DNA of 64,000 nt from Chryseobacterium rhizosphaerae. GTDB lineage: Bacteria > Bacteroidota > Bacteroidia > Flavobacteriales > Weeksellaceae. The stretch lies in the NCBI RefSeq assembly GCF_003385455.1, contig NZ_QNUF01000012.1:62001-126000 (forward strand), read 5' to 3'. A program made the translations under genes and the position numbers. The first letter of the stretch is position 1. Each line of letters begins with the position of its first letter. The notes beneath the pieces are model-generated. The model worked only from the letters and a program-made list of their open reading frames with translations, made no database searches and had not been told where the DNA came from. Shown piece by piece: positions 9,848 through 18,519 of this stretch.

Positions 9848-10204
9848 ATGAACTATTTACAGGCTGCACAGGAAATCACAGAACTCGTTCCCGACTTTGA
9901 ACGTGAGCTGAAAGAGGAGAAAAATCAAAATCCTTATGCTATAGTCCGGGCTTTCACCGAACGTATTAAAAATATGATCCGCCAGAATGACAGAAATCTG
10001 TTGCTGAGGAGTTTACAGAAGATGGACAAAATGTACAGCGATGGAGATACAGTCCTAAAAAATGCTATTGAGCATACTTTTATCTATTCTCTGGACAATT
10101 TTACAGCATTCTGCAGTGAAGAATATAAAAAAATGATCTTTAGTCATATTTCCATAGACCTACAAAAGATCTATTCAAGACAAATTTACAGTCACGGGAT
10201 ATAA
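9848..10204 (+). CDS. Small helical protein, DUF7674-like (module copy 1)
   Basis: The 118-residue protein is predicted soluble and almost wholly helical, with no signal peptide. It is related to the product of 10467-10862. Shared positions include the centre (KMDKMYSDGDTVLKNAIEHTFIYSLDNF against LMDGLYRNGNSYVRTMIENIFIRSFESF, each part of one longer match) and a C-terminal segment (LQKIYSRQ against FQIIYTEQ). The match to the uncharacterised DUF7674 family is from memory and uncertain. It probably forms a translational pair with the one-helix protein just upstream. No catalytic motif is visible. Confidence 0.65.
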   Translation: MNYLQAAQEITELVPDFERELKEEKNQNPYAIVRAFTERIKNMIRQNDRNLLLRSLQKMDKMYSDGDTVLKNAIEHTFIYSLDNFTAFCSEEYKKMIFSHISIDLQKIYSRQIYSHGI

Positions 10205-10283
10205 GTTTATTACATTTTTGACCCGTTTCATTACAAAGTGTTTAAATTAAACAAAAATAAAAATAACTCACAATCAATAGATT

Positions 10284-10415
10284 ATGAAAAATAAAATAAG
10301 AAAAATTTCAGATTGGAAAACCTGGAAAACTACGACTAACAGACACAATTCCGAGATATTACTCACTCACATTGCTGTGATTGTAAGTGTTTTCATTTTT
10401 GCAGCATGTTTATAA
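10284..10415 (+). CDS. Tiny single-helix membrane protein (module copy 2)
   Basis: The frame encodes 43 residues starting MKNKIRKISDWKTWKTTTN and ending in a hydrophobic helix HIAVIVSVFIFAACL. It has the same plan as the 9674 product: basic N-terminal half with a K-x-(I/L)-x-K-(I/L) start, then one helix at the C-terminus. It sits 51 bp upstream of the second helical paralogue. The conserved arrangement is the main evidence that it is translated, because it is too short for coding statistics. Confidence 0.45.
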   Translation: MKNKIRKISDWKTWKTTTNRHNSEILLTHIAVIVSVFIFAACL

Positions 10416-10466
10416 ATTTTGGTATACATTTCGCTGCAATACTAAGTGTTTGAAAAATTCTAAATT

Positions 10467-10862
10467 ATGATGAAAGTACAAATGCAAACTATTAATCAAA
10501 AAATAGCTGTTGAATACTTAAAATTTTTCTATCCGCCCCTTCGCAGGGAAATCACACAGTTATCTGTTCAGGATAATTTTGCAGGAATCATGCAGGCTAC
10601 CGTTAATTACCTGAAGGGTCTTTTGCAGGAATCGAAGATCAGCATTATAGCTCATCACATCAAACTCATGGACGGGCTTTACAGGAATGGAAATTCTTAT
10701 GTAAGAACGATGATCGAAAATATCTTCATCAGGTCTTTTGAGAGCTTTAAAAAGCATGCTAAAATCCAGCATTGGAAGCTTCTTTACCGTTATATGCCCG
10801 TAAGTTTCCAGATCATCTATACTGAACAGCAAAAACAGGATCAGATCTACTTTGGTAAATAA
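10467..10862 (+). CDS. Small helical protein, DUF7674-like (module copy 2)
   Basis: The 131-residue helical soluble protein is the diverged paralogue of the 9848 product, with best conservation in the central LMDGLYRNGNSYVRTMIENI block and the RYMPVSFQIIYTEQ block. Divergence is high, so the duplication is old or the second copy was acquired separately. There is no signal peptide or membrane segment. A second in-frame ATG three bases downstream could be the true start. The gene ends just before a strong terminator, so the module probably forms one transcript from about 9.6 kb. Confidence 0.65.
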   Translation: MMKVQMQTINQKIAVEYLKFFYPPLRREITQLSVQDNFAGIMQATVNYLKGLLQESKISIIAHHIKLMDGLYRNGNSYVRTMIENIFIRSFESFKKHAKIQHWKLLYRYMPVSFQIIYTEQQKQDQIYFGK

Positions 10863-10881
10863 AATAGTTTAATTTGAAAAG

Positions 10882-10920
10882 ACTCCCCGGACAACTTTTG
10901 TTGTTCGGGGAGTTATATTT
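10882..10920 (+). terminator. Terminator after the duplicated module
   Basis: A 14-bp stem (10882-10895 with 10900-10913, one G:T pair) built on ACTCCCCGGACAAC surrounds a TTTT loop and is followed by TATATTTT. It lies 20 bp after the last plus-strand gene of the module. Confidence 0.8.
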
Positions 10921-10944
10921 TATGGAAATTAGGGAAGGAACATA

Positions 10945-10975
10945 AAAAATCCCAGGCGTCTAACCTGGGATTTTT
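10945..10975 (-). terminator. Terminator of the thioredoxin-like gene
   Basis: A perfect 12-bp stem AAAAATCCCAGG (10945-10956) pairs with CCTGGGATTTTT (10964-10975). It abuts the TAG stop of the minus-strand gene and supplies a T run on that strand. Confidence 0.8.
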
Positions 10976-11494
10976 CTAATTATCTTTTTTAGTAAAAACA
11001 TTCTCAATGATCTGAAGTTCTTCTTTACTCAGTTTTGAGCTTTTCTTCAGTTTTGCACTAAAAATGGCAACTTCCTCAGGGGTAGAGGGTGACCCCAGAT
11101 TTTGTTTCTTGTCATCAAAAGAATCAGCAAGCACTTCTCCTTTAGGATTTAAGATCAGCCAGAAAGGAAGTCCGGCATTCTCTCCTTTGTATTTATTCAT
11201 CAGCTCCTGTCCGCCCGGATTTTCCAGTGCTTTCTTTTCTCCTCTTTCCTGAACATCTACATACGCAGTAACAAAATTCTTTTCAAAAATAGGTTTGGTT
11301 TCCGGAAGGTTCATATTTTTCTCCATAACTTTACACCACTTGCACCATGAAGCATGAAACACCAGCAATACATTTTTATGGCTTACTTTAGCTTCTTTAA
11401 GCGCTTTGTCTAATACGATACCTGCCTTCTCCTGTGCCAGACCTAACTGAAAGAACAGTAAGGCTGCCACCACAATAATTTTAGAATATTTCAT
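10976..11494 (-). CDS. Exported thioredoxin-family protein
   Basis: The 172-residue protein has a cleavable signal peptide (IIVVAALLFFQLGLAQ) followed by a thioredoxin fold. The active site is WCKWC with Cys51 and Cys54, and the cis-proline loop is probably GLPFWLILNP near residue 115. The pattern HASWCKWCKVMEKN followed by a Val-Ala-Tyr-Val-Asp-Val strand is typical of DUF255/thioredoxin_7-like periplasmic disulfide reductases. It likely reduces or isomerises disulfides in the periplasm; the partner is unknown. A perfect inverted repeat at 11529-11577 lies just upstream of the start and may control it. Confidence 0.8.
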   Translation of the reverse strand: MKYSKIIVVAALLFFQLGLAQEKAGIVLDKALKEAKVSHKNVLLVFHASWCKWCKVMEKNMNLPETKPIFEKNFVTAYVDVQERGEKKALENPGGQELMNKYKGENAGLPFWLILNPKGEVLADSFDDKKQNLGSPSTPEEVAIFSAKLKKSSKLSKEELQIIENVFTKKDN

Positions 11495-11528
11495 TAATAC
11501 TTTTGTTTTTTATCTACACGAATGTAAG

Positions 11529-11577
11529 TATTTTACAAGAAATATGGTAATCACATTATTGTATTTCTTGTAAAATA
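11529..11577. repeat. Perfect 16-bp inverted repeat upstream of the thioredoxin-like gene
   Basis: TATTTTACAAGAAATA (11529-11544) and its exact reverse complement (11562-11577) are separated by 17 bases. The element starts 35 bp upstream of the thioredoxin-like ATG and is 52 bp beyond the end of the upstream minus-strand gene. No T run follows it on either strand, so it is a poor intrinsic terminator. An operator or an RNA hairpin is more likely. Confidence 0.75.
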
Positions 11578-11629
11578 TTAATATCCGGTGTGGTATCCCT
11601 TTTTTCTGAAACCCAATAAGCCTTCAGTA

Positions 11630-12739
11630 TTATTTCAGAGCGGTTTCATCCATTGATGCTCTTCTAAAGAGAACTAATGTTTTCTTCTTTCTTAGTATAT
11701 CTAATGAAATCTGAACGGCAAATGTGAGGACAATATAAAACAGGATCAGTACAAGCACATACCCAATTCCATGTTGTCTATACCCAAAGATACCTTTACC
11801 CCAGGAAATTAATATCCATTGTATCATATACATTGATGTTAGATTTTTACTGCAGTATTTTAAAATTCTGATCGCATTATTTTCTTTCGTATGTAAGGTG
11901 ATCCTAAAAATAAGCCACAGAAAAACTAATGTCCATCCTGCAAAATAAATAACACCTCCGGGTCCCATGTGATAAAAACCATTGTAGTGGTATTTACCGT
12001 ATAAGAAAACCAAAGGAGCCCCAATGGCTATAAACAACAGTCCTACATATAGCATATTTCTAAACAGCTGCCTGCTGTTATGATTAATTTCCAGAAACCA
12101 TTTACCGAAAAACATCCCGATAATAATAAAAGACATCCATGGGAAAACAGGAAAATAAACATAGGCAGGGTAATCATTATTAAAAAGAAGATCTAAAACA
12201 TAATTAATAACAGGATAATCCATATTGATTCCACTTACTTCCCGGGATACAAGCGCTACCAATAATCCTATCGCAAGAATTACATATTTATTTTTGACAT
12301 ATTCTCTGATAAAGCCTACGAATAATAAGGACATCCCCGCTAACTGCAAAATATCACCCAACAGCACCAGATACACATATTGTTGTTCTATGGGAGCGTT
12401 CCAGCCATATTTTTGGATAAAATTATCCGGAGCAAAATTAAAAATCACAGGGATCATAAACTTCATGAAATTCATAAAAAGGCCTGCAAATACGAGTAAA
12501 ACTCCGCGCTTTAATGCACTCTTAAGGCTTTGATGGCTCGACGTCATAAACGTTATTCCCATACAGATCAGAAAGATGGAAGTTCCTCTTCCCAAAAACA
12601 CAATAAAACTTCCAATAACCGACTCTGATTGTGATTTTACATTCGCAAATATGAGTAAGGTATGTATAATCACCATTCCTATAACACTCATTCCTTTTAT
12701 TAAATCCAGTGCCAGGATCCTTTTGCTTTGTTGTTCCAT
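11630..12739 (-). CDS. Membrane acyltransferase-like protein (DUF1624/HGSNAT-like)
   Basis: The 369-residue protein has about ten hydrophobic helices. It begins with the motif RILALDLIKGMSVIGMVIIHT, the conserved first helix of the heparan-alpha-glucosaminide N-acetyltransferase-like (DUF1624) and acyltransferase_3 superfamily, where Asp and His are conserved. Further family-like features are FLGRGTSIFLICMGI, a FPVFPWMSFIIIGMFFG segment and a late SKNLTSMYMIQWI helix. Such proteins move acyl groups across the membrane to sugars or other acceptors, but the substrate here is unknown. It stands alone, 135 bp from the thioredoxin-like gene. Confidence 0.7.
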   Translation of the reverse strand: MEQQSKRILALDLIKGMSVIGMVIIHTLLIFANVKSQSESVIGSFIVFLGRGTSIFLICMGITFMTSSHQSLKSALKRGVLLVFAGLFMNFMKFMIPVIFNFAPDNFIQKYGWNAPIEQQYVYLVLLGDILQLAGMSLLFVGFIREYVKNKYVILAIGLLVALVSREVSGINMDYPVINYVLDLLFNNDYPAYVYFPVFPWMSFIIIGMFFGKWFLEINHNSRQLFRNMLYVGLLFIAIGAPLVFLYGKYHYNGFYHMGPGGVIYFAGWTLVFLWLIFRITLHTKENNAIRILKYCSKNLTSMYMIQWILISWGKGIFGYRQHGIGYVLVLILFYIVLTFAVQISLDILRKKKTLVLFRRASMDETALK

Positions 12740-13235
12740 AATTTTTTTAGTTTTTAAAGCGTAAGCTGCATTTCACATAGGGAATTACACTTTTTAAGTG
12801 TGCCCGGCAGCCATTTTTGTAGTAATTTTAAAATATCGTTAGTTTATTTTTTTGATAACAAATAATCCACTTGTTCATGAATTCCTTATTTCACAGGGAT
12901 TGTATGACATTTCTTTTTTTTATATTAATATTTTTTATTTATTCTAAATAAAAACAAATATATAAATTAAACACAAATAATTGATTTCATTATTGCGATT
13001 TTCATCAAAAACACAAAACATACTGAATATCAAATAATTAAATACGTAAAAAAGAAGTGCTACAACATCTTTTACAGCTCCAACTGAAGTTTCAACAGCC
13101 ATAAAAGCAACTTAGCTATTTCATGAAAAAGTTTAAAAAATAATGGATGTATATGATCTTTACATGAGCAATTTTGTAATTTAGTCTGAGCTAAACCAAA
13201 AACTGAAAATCAGAAGTTATCGATATATTCCTATT
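12740..13235. other. AT-rich divergent intergenic region
   Basis: This 496-bp gap between the membrane acyltransferase gene and the AraC-type gene has long A and T tracts and no convincing gene. It contains the promoters for two divergent units. Being next to an AraC-type regulator it is a reasonable place for that regulator's binding sites, but I could not define direct repeats. Confidence 0.45.
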
Positions 13236-14024
13236 ATGATTGAAATAAAAAAATATTCACATCAGGCGGGACATCCTGAGCCAAGACGGGTTATAAAATA
13301 TACACTCTTCTGGTGCCAAAGCGGAAGTGCAGAAATTCTGATTGATGAAAACATCTTCATCCTGAAAGCCGGACATACCATCACGATTACTTCCGGACAG
13401 TTCCACCAGCTCATGATAGCAGAAGGAGAGCTGACTGCCCTGGAATTTACTCTGGATTTTTTCAGTAAGAGTGACCGTGATATTGAACTTATTTTCCACA
13501 ACGGTCTTTTTTGTCATTTTGGAATGAATGAAATGATCAGCATTCAGCATCCATCTTTTTTTACAGAAACTCTCAGCCGGATTGAAAAAGAAATTGAAGA
13601 AAAACCCTATCAATATCTGATCTCCACCCACTCTTTAATTGAATTATTGTTGGTGGAAATCAACCGCAGTAAAATTGCCAACGGAGATGAAATCTGGAAA
13701 CCCGACGCTTTGTTTTTAAAATTCCTTGAAAGTGTACGGAATCATTTTGCTGACAATTATCCGGTATCTCGTTTTGCCGATCTATTGGGGACTACTGAAG
13801 CTAAACTGAATGAGGTTTCAAAACTGCATACCCATAAAACGGCACAGAATGTCATCTACAGCCTTGTTATTTCCGAAGCGAAAAGACTTTTACTTTATGA
13901 AAAGTTGAGTGTAAAGGAAATTGCTTACCAGCTTGGGTTTAATGATCCTTTTTATTTTTCCAATTTCTTTAAAAAGCATACTTCTCACTCTCCAAAAGAC
14001 TATCAGAAAGCAGTGAAAAACTAA
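13236..14024 (+). CDS. AraC family transcriptional regulator
   Basis: The 262-residue protein has an N-terminal cupin-like sensor region (FWCQSGSAEILIDENIFILKAGHTITITSGQFHQL, residues about 25-60) and a C-terminal AraC-type double helix-turn-helix (about 165-260). In the latter, LLLYEKLSVKEIAYQLGFND-type sequence followed by FYFSNFFKKHTSHSPKDYQ is the family signature. It is followed 88 bp later by DoxX and cupin genes on the same strand, which may be its targets. The effector is unknown. Confidence 0.9.
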   Translation: MIEIKKYSHQAGHPEPRRVIKYTLFWCQSGSAEILIDENIFILKAGHTITITSGQFHQLMIAEGELTALEFTLDFFSKSDRDIELIFHNGLFCHFGMNEMISIQHPSFFTETLSRIEKEIEEKPYQYLISTHSLIELLLVEINRSKIANGDEIWKPDALFLKFLESVRNHFADNYPVSRFADLLGTTEAKLNEVSKLHTHKTAQNVIYSLVISEAKRLLLYEKLSVKEIAYQLGFNDPFYFSNFFKKHTSHSPKDYQKAVKN

Positions 14025-14112
14025 AATATTATATGCTTTTCCCGGAATTCTCTATTCTTTAGAAGGTCTCTTTCCCTGAACTTTGTACTTATAATTAAGA
14101 CTTAAAATAAGT

Positions 14113-14532
14113 ATGAAAACTCAACAGAACATAGCCGTCTTCTCATTAAGAATAGCACTAGCTGCAGGATTTTTATCGGCGACAGCAAGCAGATTAAACC
14201 TTTGGGGATCTCAATCTTCCGGCTGGAAAAACTTTGTACACTATACCGCAGAAACCAATTCTTTTTTACCTCAGTCTCTTGCGCCGGGCATTGCAATATT
14301 ATCCACGGTTGCCGAAGTATTGATCGGGATCTTACTTCTTGTAGGATACCGTATCAAGAAAGTTGCCTTTTGTGCATCTATACTCACCCTATTATTTGCT
14401 GTTGCCATGAGTATTTCCTTTGGACTTAAAGAACCTCTGGATTATTCGGTTTTTGTTTTCAGTGCCGGGGCATTCCTGCTGAGCACTTTCTCTCATTACA
14501 AATGGACCTTAGAACAATTTCTACCTCAATAA
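14113..14532 (+). CDS. DoxX family membrane protein
   Basis: The 139-residue protein has four membrane helices. The N-terminal SLRIALAAGFLSATASRLNLWG and central STVAEVLIGILLLVGYRIK segments are typical of the DoxX family (small quinone- or thiol-related membrane proteins of mixed function). It is 19 bp upstream of a cupin gene, with which it probably forms a transcript downstream of the AraC-type regulator. The role is not predictable from sequence. Confidence 0.75.
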   Translation: MKTQQNIAVFSLRIALAAGFLSATASRLNLWGSQSSGWKNFVHYTAETNSFLPQSLAPGIAILSTVAEVLIGILLLVGYRIKKVAFCASILTLLFAVAMSISFGLKEPLDYSVFVFSAGAFLLSTFSHYKWTLEQFLPQ

Positions 14533-14551
14533 CAATTTAAAATGTAATATT

Positions 14552-14905
14552 ATGAACACAAACATTCACGATTATATCGTAAAAACAGAACAGAAAGAAT
14601 GGCAACCTCTCATTGAAAAAGGAATTCATTACGAAGGTATTTTCGTAAAATCGCTAAAATTTGATCCGGAGGAAAACCGCTCTACCACTATTCTTTTAAA
14701 ATTTGAACCCGGAGCAAGTTACCCTTATCACAATCACCCTGCCGGAGAAGAGCTTTTCATCTTAGAAGGAAGTGCCCATATAGCAGATGCCCATTTGGAA
14801 AAAGGAGATTATCTATATACTCCGCCTACTTTTAAGCATTCTGTGACCTCTGAAAATGGCTGCACGATTCTCTTTATTGTTCCTGAAGAAGTTGAAATTT
14901 TATAA
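14552..14905 (+). CDS. Cupin protein, ChrR-like
   Basis: The 117-residue single-domain cupin has the two metal-binding motifs: PYHNHPAGEELFILEG (motif 1, with two His and a Glu) and TFKHSVTSENGC (motif 2 His). The arrangement resembles the anti-sigma ChrR cupin domain without its N-terminal zinc domain. A metal-dependent sensor or small dioxygenase role is possible. It is co-directional with, and 19 bp after, the DoxX gene. Confidence 0.8.
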   Translation: MNTNIHDYIVKTEQKEWQPLIEKGIHYEGIFVKSLKFDPEENRSTTILLKFEPGASYPYHNHPAGEELFILEGSAHIADAHLEKGDYLYTPPTFKHSVTSENGCTILFIVPEEVEIL

Positions 14906-14933
14906 CACAATTATTAATTTATTTTTCTTTAAT

Positions 14934-14980
14934 AGCCCGCTGCGAAATATCATTTTTACAGTGGGCTTATTATCTTTTTC
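14934..14980 (+). terminator. Probable terminator after the cupin gene
   Basis: AGCCCGCTG (14934-14942) can pair with CAGTGGGCT (14959-14967) with one G:T pair and a 16-base loop, followed by a T-rich tract. The long loop lowers confidence. Confidence 0.5.
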
Positions 14981-15294
14981 TCCTCATTTCAACTATAATA
15001 ACACTGAAAAATGGGAAGTAATATTTTCCTCTATTTTTTATTTTAAGTAAGAAAGCAAGAAAAACAATAATTTTTACACTTAACACAACTTAATTAAGTT
15101 TATTTTAAAACAAATTCAAAAACACTCGTAACACATTGAAAATACGTAAATTATATATTATTATTTATCTCTTTATAGAGAATTATTATGTACATTTGTG
15201 CATCCCCTATGCATAATGATACGAATGTAAACACAATCATTATTCCAGTTAAAAACACAATTTAAATGGGTTGCTACCTTAGAGCTAAAATAGT
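14981..15294. other. Intergenic region upstream of the pore-forming-like lipoprotein gene
   Basis: About 310 bp of AT-rich non-coding DNA. The only clear signal is a TACATTTG box at 15191-15198, about 100 bp before the ATG. No alternative coding frame is credible. Confidence 0.5.
15191..15198 (+). promoter_or_regulatory. Candidate -7 box TACATTTG
   Basis: The sequence matches the Bacteroidota -7 consensus TAnnTTTG at every fixed position. No TTG is found at the right distance upstream. It would start a transcript with an about 90-base leader for the 15295 gene. Confidence 0.4.
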
Positions 15295-16320
15295 ATGAAA
15301 AAAAATTATTTAAGATCTCTTTATCTAGGGATCACAGTATTATCTATTGTTTCCTGTTCACGAGCAGACAGTACAGGTCTGTTAGAGAATGAAAAATCTG
15401 CCACCTCTAACAATATTGGAAATAAAACAGAGAAGGAATTATTAGCAAAAGGTTGGACCATCGTGAAAGAAATTGATCTGAAACCCAATCTTAAAGAAAG
15501 CTTTAATAAAAATGCATTGGCAAAATATGAAGGACAATTAGAAACTAAAGTTCCTTTTACAGCCGAGCATCTATTTCAATTAGGATGGGATTCTGAAAGT
15601 AGTGATGATGGAAATGAACTAGCAAAAGCACTCAAACTATCCAGAGGTCCTATTGGAGATATGAACCTATATGGTGTTGTTTTCACCCCAACAGTAGCAA
15701 TAAATACTACTCCGAAAAAAGAAAAACAATGGTATAAAGCCAATACTGTTGTAGTTTTAGAAACTCCACAAGTTGATGTGGCGCCAACAGAAATAACCAT
15801 ACCTGACACATCATATACAACAGAAGTCGTTAATTCCAGTAATGAAGACAGTGAAATTACCGTAGCCTATTCTTATAAATCAGGATATAAAACAAATTGG
15901 TACTTAAAAGCTTCAGCCTCCATTAAAGTGGGAGCTACTTTTGTGGTAGGCATACCAACTATTTTTGAAGGAAAGGTCAATACTGAAATAACCGTTGCTG
16001 GAGAAGGTGGCTACGGAAAAGAGGATAACCAAGAAACAACCTTAACCAGTACTTATAAAACGAAAATACCCGCTAATAGCAAAAAAATGATCACAGTCCT
16101 TACAAAAATACAAGGTTCAAAAGTGAATTACAAGGCTCCAATAAGTATAAAAGGTCCTACCCTTCTATGTGCAAAAGACTGGAAATATGATGTATTACAA
16201 GGAGATATTACTCAGATTTTAAGAAGAGATCAATCAAAACCTATAGATGAGCTAGGAACTGCAACAGTAATAGCCAATACAAGCGTTAAAATACTTGAAT
16301 CTCCTGCTATAAAGCTATAA
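15295..16320 (+). CDS. Lipoprotein resembling aerolysin/ETX-MTX2 beta-pore-forming proteins
   Basis: The 341-residue protein starts with a lipoprotein signal peptide (VLSIVSC, acylated Cys21). Residues about 145-275 are long beta strands rich in alternating Ser/Thr and hydrophobic residues. The block NWYLKASASIKVGATFVVGI, then PTIFEGKVNTEITVAGEGGYG, then NQETTLTSTYKTKIPANSKK, looks like the central domain of the aerolysin/epsilon-toxin (ETX/MTX2) family: a strand, a short 'IP.i.EGk' turn, the amphipathic insertion strands, a T-rich strand and a 'vPa.s...v.v' strand. Family proteins form beta-barrel pores. The N-terminal about 120 residues match nothing I know and may be the receptor-binding part. 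The gene stands alone between two terminators. Family assignment is by pattern only. Confidence 0.6.
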   Translation: MKKNYLRSLYLGITVLSIVSCSRADSTGLLENEKSATSNNIGNKTEKELLAKGWTIVKEIDLKPNLKESFNKNALAKYEGQLETKVPFTAEHLFQLGWDSESSDDGNELAKALKLSRGPIGDMNLYGVVFTPTVAINTTPKKEKQWYKANTVVVLETPQVDVAPTEITIPDTSYTTEVVNSSNEDSEITVAYSYKSGYKTNWYLKASASIKVGATFVVGIPTIFEGKVNTEITVAGEGGYGKEDNQETTLTSTYKTKIPANSKKMITVLTKIQGSKVNYKAPISIKGPTLLCAKDWKYDVLQGDITQILRRDQSKPIDELGTATVIANTSVKILESPAIKL

Positions 16321-16355
16321 GAATTATTAGCAGGAACTACTCTCTGCTAAATACA

Positions 16356-16390
16356 AAACCCGCCGTAAACGTTGTTTACGGCGGGTTTAA
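16356..16390. terminator. Bidirectional terminator between the lipoprotein gene and dnaK
   Basis: A perfect 15-bp stem (AAACCCGCCGTAAAC, 16356-16370, with 16374-16388) encloses a 3-base loop. It serves the plus-strand lipoprotein gene and the convergent dnaK gene. Confidence 0.9.
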
Positions 16391-16426
16391 TTTATAAATA
16401 GATGTTCGTATTTCTTACTACATCGA

Positions 16427-18328
16427 TTATTTTACTTCTTCGAAGTCTGCATCCTGTACATCTTCACCTCCTGCATTGCTACCTCCAGGGTTTTGAGCTC
16501 CTGCTCCTGCATCAGCACCCGGTTGTTGACCTGCTGCATACAATTCTTCAGAAGCGGCCATCCATGCTGCATCTAAAGCTTCAGTTTTAGCTTTTACATC
16601 ATCAACATTTTTAGCTTCGAAAGCTGTTTTCAATTCTGTGTGAGCTGCTTCAATAGCTGCTTTTTTGTCAGCAGAAAGCTTTTCACCGAATTCTTTCAAC
16701 TGCTTTTCAGTCTGGAAGATCAATCCGTCAGCTTTGTTGAAAATTTCAACTTCTTCTTTTTTCTTAGCATCCGCTGCAGAGTTCTCCTGAGCTTCTTTTT
16801 TCATTCTTTCAATTTCCTCATCAGAAAGACCTGAAGAAGCCTGAATTTTGATTGTTTGCTCTTTACCTGTACCTTTATCTTTAGCAGATACACTTAAGAT
16901 ACCGTTTGCATCAATATCGAAAGTTACTTCAATTTGAGGAACTCCTCTTGGTGCTGGTGGAATATCTGTAAGATCAAATCTACCGATTTCTTTGTTGTCG
17001 TTGAACATAGATCTTTCTCCCTGTCCTACTCTGATGCTTACAGCTGGCTGATTGTCAGAAGCTGTAGAGAATACCTCAGATTTTTTAGTTGGGATTGTCG
17101 TATTCGCTTCAATTAATTTAGTGAATACAGAACCCATAGTTTCGATACCTAAAGAAAGTGGAGTAACGTCAAGAAGTAATACGTCTTTTACGTCTCCTGT
17201 CAATACACCTCCCTGGATAGCTGCACCAATTGCTACAACCTCATCCGGGTTAACACCTTTAGAAGGTTTTTTACCGAAGAATTTTTCTACTTCTTCCTGG
17301 ATAATCGGGATTCTTGTAGAACCTCCTACCAAGATTACTTCGTCAATATCAGAAGTTGATAAACCTGCATCTTTTAATGCTTTAGCAACCGGTTCCATAG
17401 ATCTTCTTACCAAATCAGCAGATAATTGCTCAAATTTAGCTTTAGTTAAAGATTTCACTAAGTGTTTAGGACCTGTAGCTGTAGCTGTAATATATGGTAA
17501 GTTGATTTCAGTCTGAGCAGAAGAAGATAATTCAACTTTTGCTTTTTCAGCAGCTTCTTTCAATCTTTGAAGAGCAATAGCATCTGTTTTTAAATCTACA
17601 CCTTCTTCAGCTTTGAACTCATCAGCCATCCAGTTGATGATCACATCATCAAAGTCATCACCTCCTAAGTGAGTATCTCCGTTTGTAGATAATACTTCAA
17701 ATACACCATCTCCCAAATCAAGGATAGAGATATCGAAAGTACCACCACCAAGGTCATATACTGCGATTTTTTGATCTTTATGGTTTTTATCAAGACCGTA
17801 CGCTAACGCTGCAGCTGTAGGTTCGTTGATAATTCTTTCTACTTTAAGACCTGCAATTTCACCAGCTTCTTTAGTAGCCTGTCTTTGCGCGTCATTGAAG
17901 TATGCAGGAACAGTAATTACCGCTCTTGTTACTTCTTGTCCAAGGTAGTCCTCAGCAGTTTTCTTCATTTTCTGAAGAGTCATTGCAGAAATTTCCTGTG
18001 GAGTATATTCTCTATCGTCAATTTTTACTTTTACCGTATCGTTTGGTCCGCTTACTACTTCATATGGTACTCTTGAGATTTCTTTAGCATCTTCTTTAAA
18101 GTGAGTTCCGATAAATCTTTTGATAGAGTATACAGTTTTCTTTGGATTCGTTACAGCCTGTCTTTTTGCAGGATCACCTACTTTTCTTTCACCATCTTCT
18201 GTAAATGCTACAATAGAAGGTGTTGTTCTTTTACCTTCTGCATTTGGGATAACAACAGGGTCTTTACCCTCCATAACAGCAACACAAGAGTTGGTTGTTC
18301 CTAAGTCAATTCCAATTATTTTACTCAT
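16427..18328 (-). CDS. dnaK: Chaperone DnaK (Hsp70)
   Basis: The 633-residue ATP-driven chaperone has the nucleotide-binding signature [16 protein letters not shown] at the N-terminus, [21 protein letters not shown] near residue 195 and [22 protein letters not shown] near 335. The substrate-binding domain follows ([25 protein letters not shown]), then a helical lid and the typical acidic tail DADFEEVK. Length and start are standard. No dnaJ or grpE gene is adjacent; the upstream gene is a co-directional outer-membrane protein separated by its own terminator. Confidence 0.98.
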   Translation of the reverse strand: MSKIIGIDLGTTNSCVAVMEGKDPVVIPNAEGKRTTPSIVAFTEDGERKVGDPAKRQAVTNPKKTVYSIKRFIGTHFKEDAKEISRVPYEVVSGPNDTVKVKIDDREYTPQEISAMTLQKMKKTAEDYLGQEVTRAVITVPAYFNDAQRQATKEAGEIAGLKVERIINEPTAAALAYGLDKNHKDQKIAVYDLGGGTFDISILDLGDGVFEVLSTNGDTHLGGDDFDDVIINWMADEFKAEEGVDLKTDAIALQRLKEAAEKAKVELSSSAQTEINLPYITATATGPKHLVKSLTKAKFEQLSADLVRRSMEPVAKALKDAGLSTSDIDEVILVGGSTRIPIIQEEVEKFFGKKPSKGVNPDEVVAIGAAIQGGVLTGDVKDVLLLDVTPLSLGIETMGSVFTKLIEANTTIPTKKSEVFSTASDNQPAVSIRVGQGERSMFNDNKEIGRFDLTDIPPAPRGVPQIEVTFDIDANGILSVSAKDKGTGKEQTIKIQASSGLSDEEIERMKKEAQENSAADAKKKEEVEIFNKADGLIFQTEKQLKEFGEKLSADKKAAIEAAHTELKTAFEAKNVDDVKAKTEALDAAWMAASEELYAAGQQPGADAGAGAQNPGGSNAGGEDVQDADFEEVK

Positions 18329-18428
18329 AATATTTTATTTTTTCTAATTTTTAAGTTTAATTTACACTCTCAATTTCTCAATATCTGTACCATTCAAAGA
18401 TTTGTGACAAAATGACACAATAAAAATA

Positions 18429-18452
18429 AAAACCCCGTTACATCGAGGTTTT
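18429..18452 (-). terminator. Terminator of the PorT-like gene
   Basis: AAAACCCCG (18429-18437) pairs with CGAGGTTTT (18444-18452) with one mismatch, and on the minus strand it is followed by a T-rich tract. It lies between the PorT-like gene and dnaK. Confidence 0.65.
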
Positions 18453-18519
18453 CTATAGATTAATATGGAAATTTTTTCAGATAATCAGCAGACAATAGCC
18501 AGCATTCGTGCGGGAAAAT

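Noticed and set aside
17052..17516. Plus-strand frame within dnaK
   Set aside because: It is the antisense shadow of dnaK, whose coding sequence is fully conserved.
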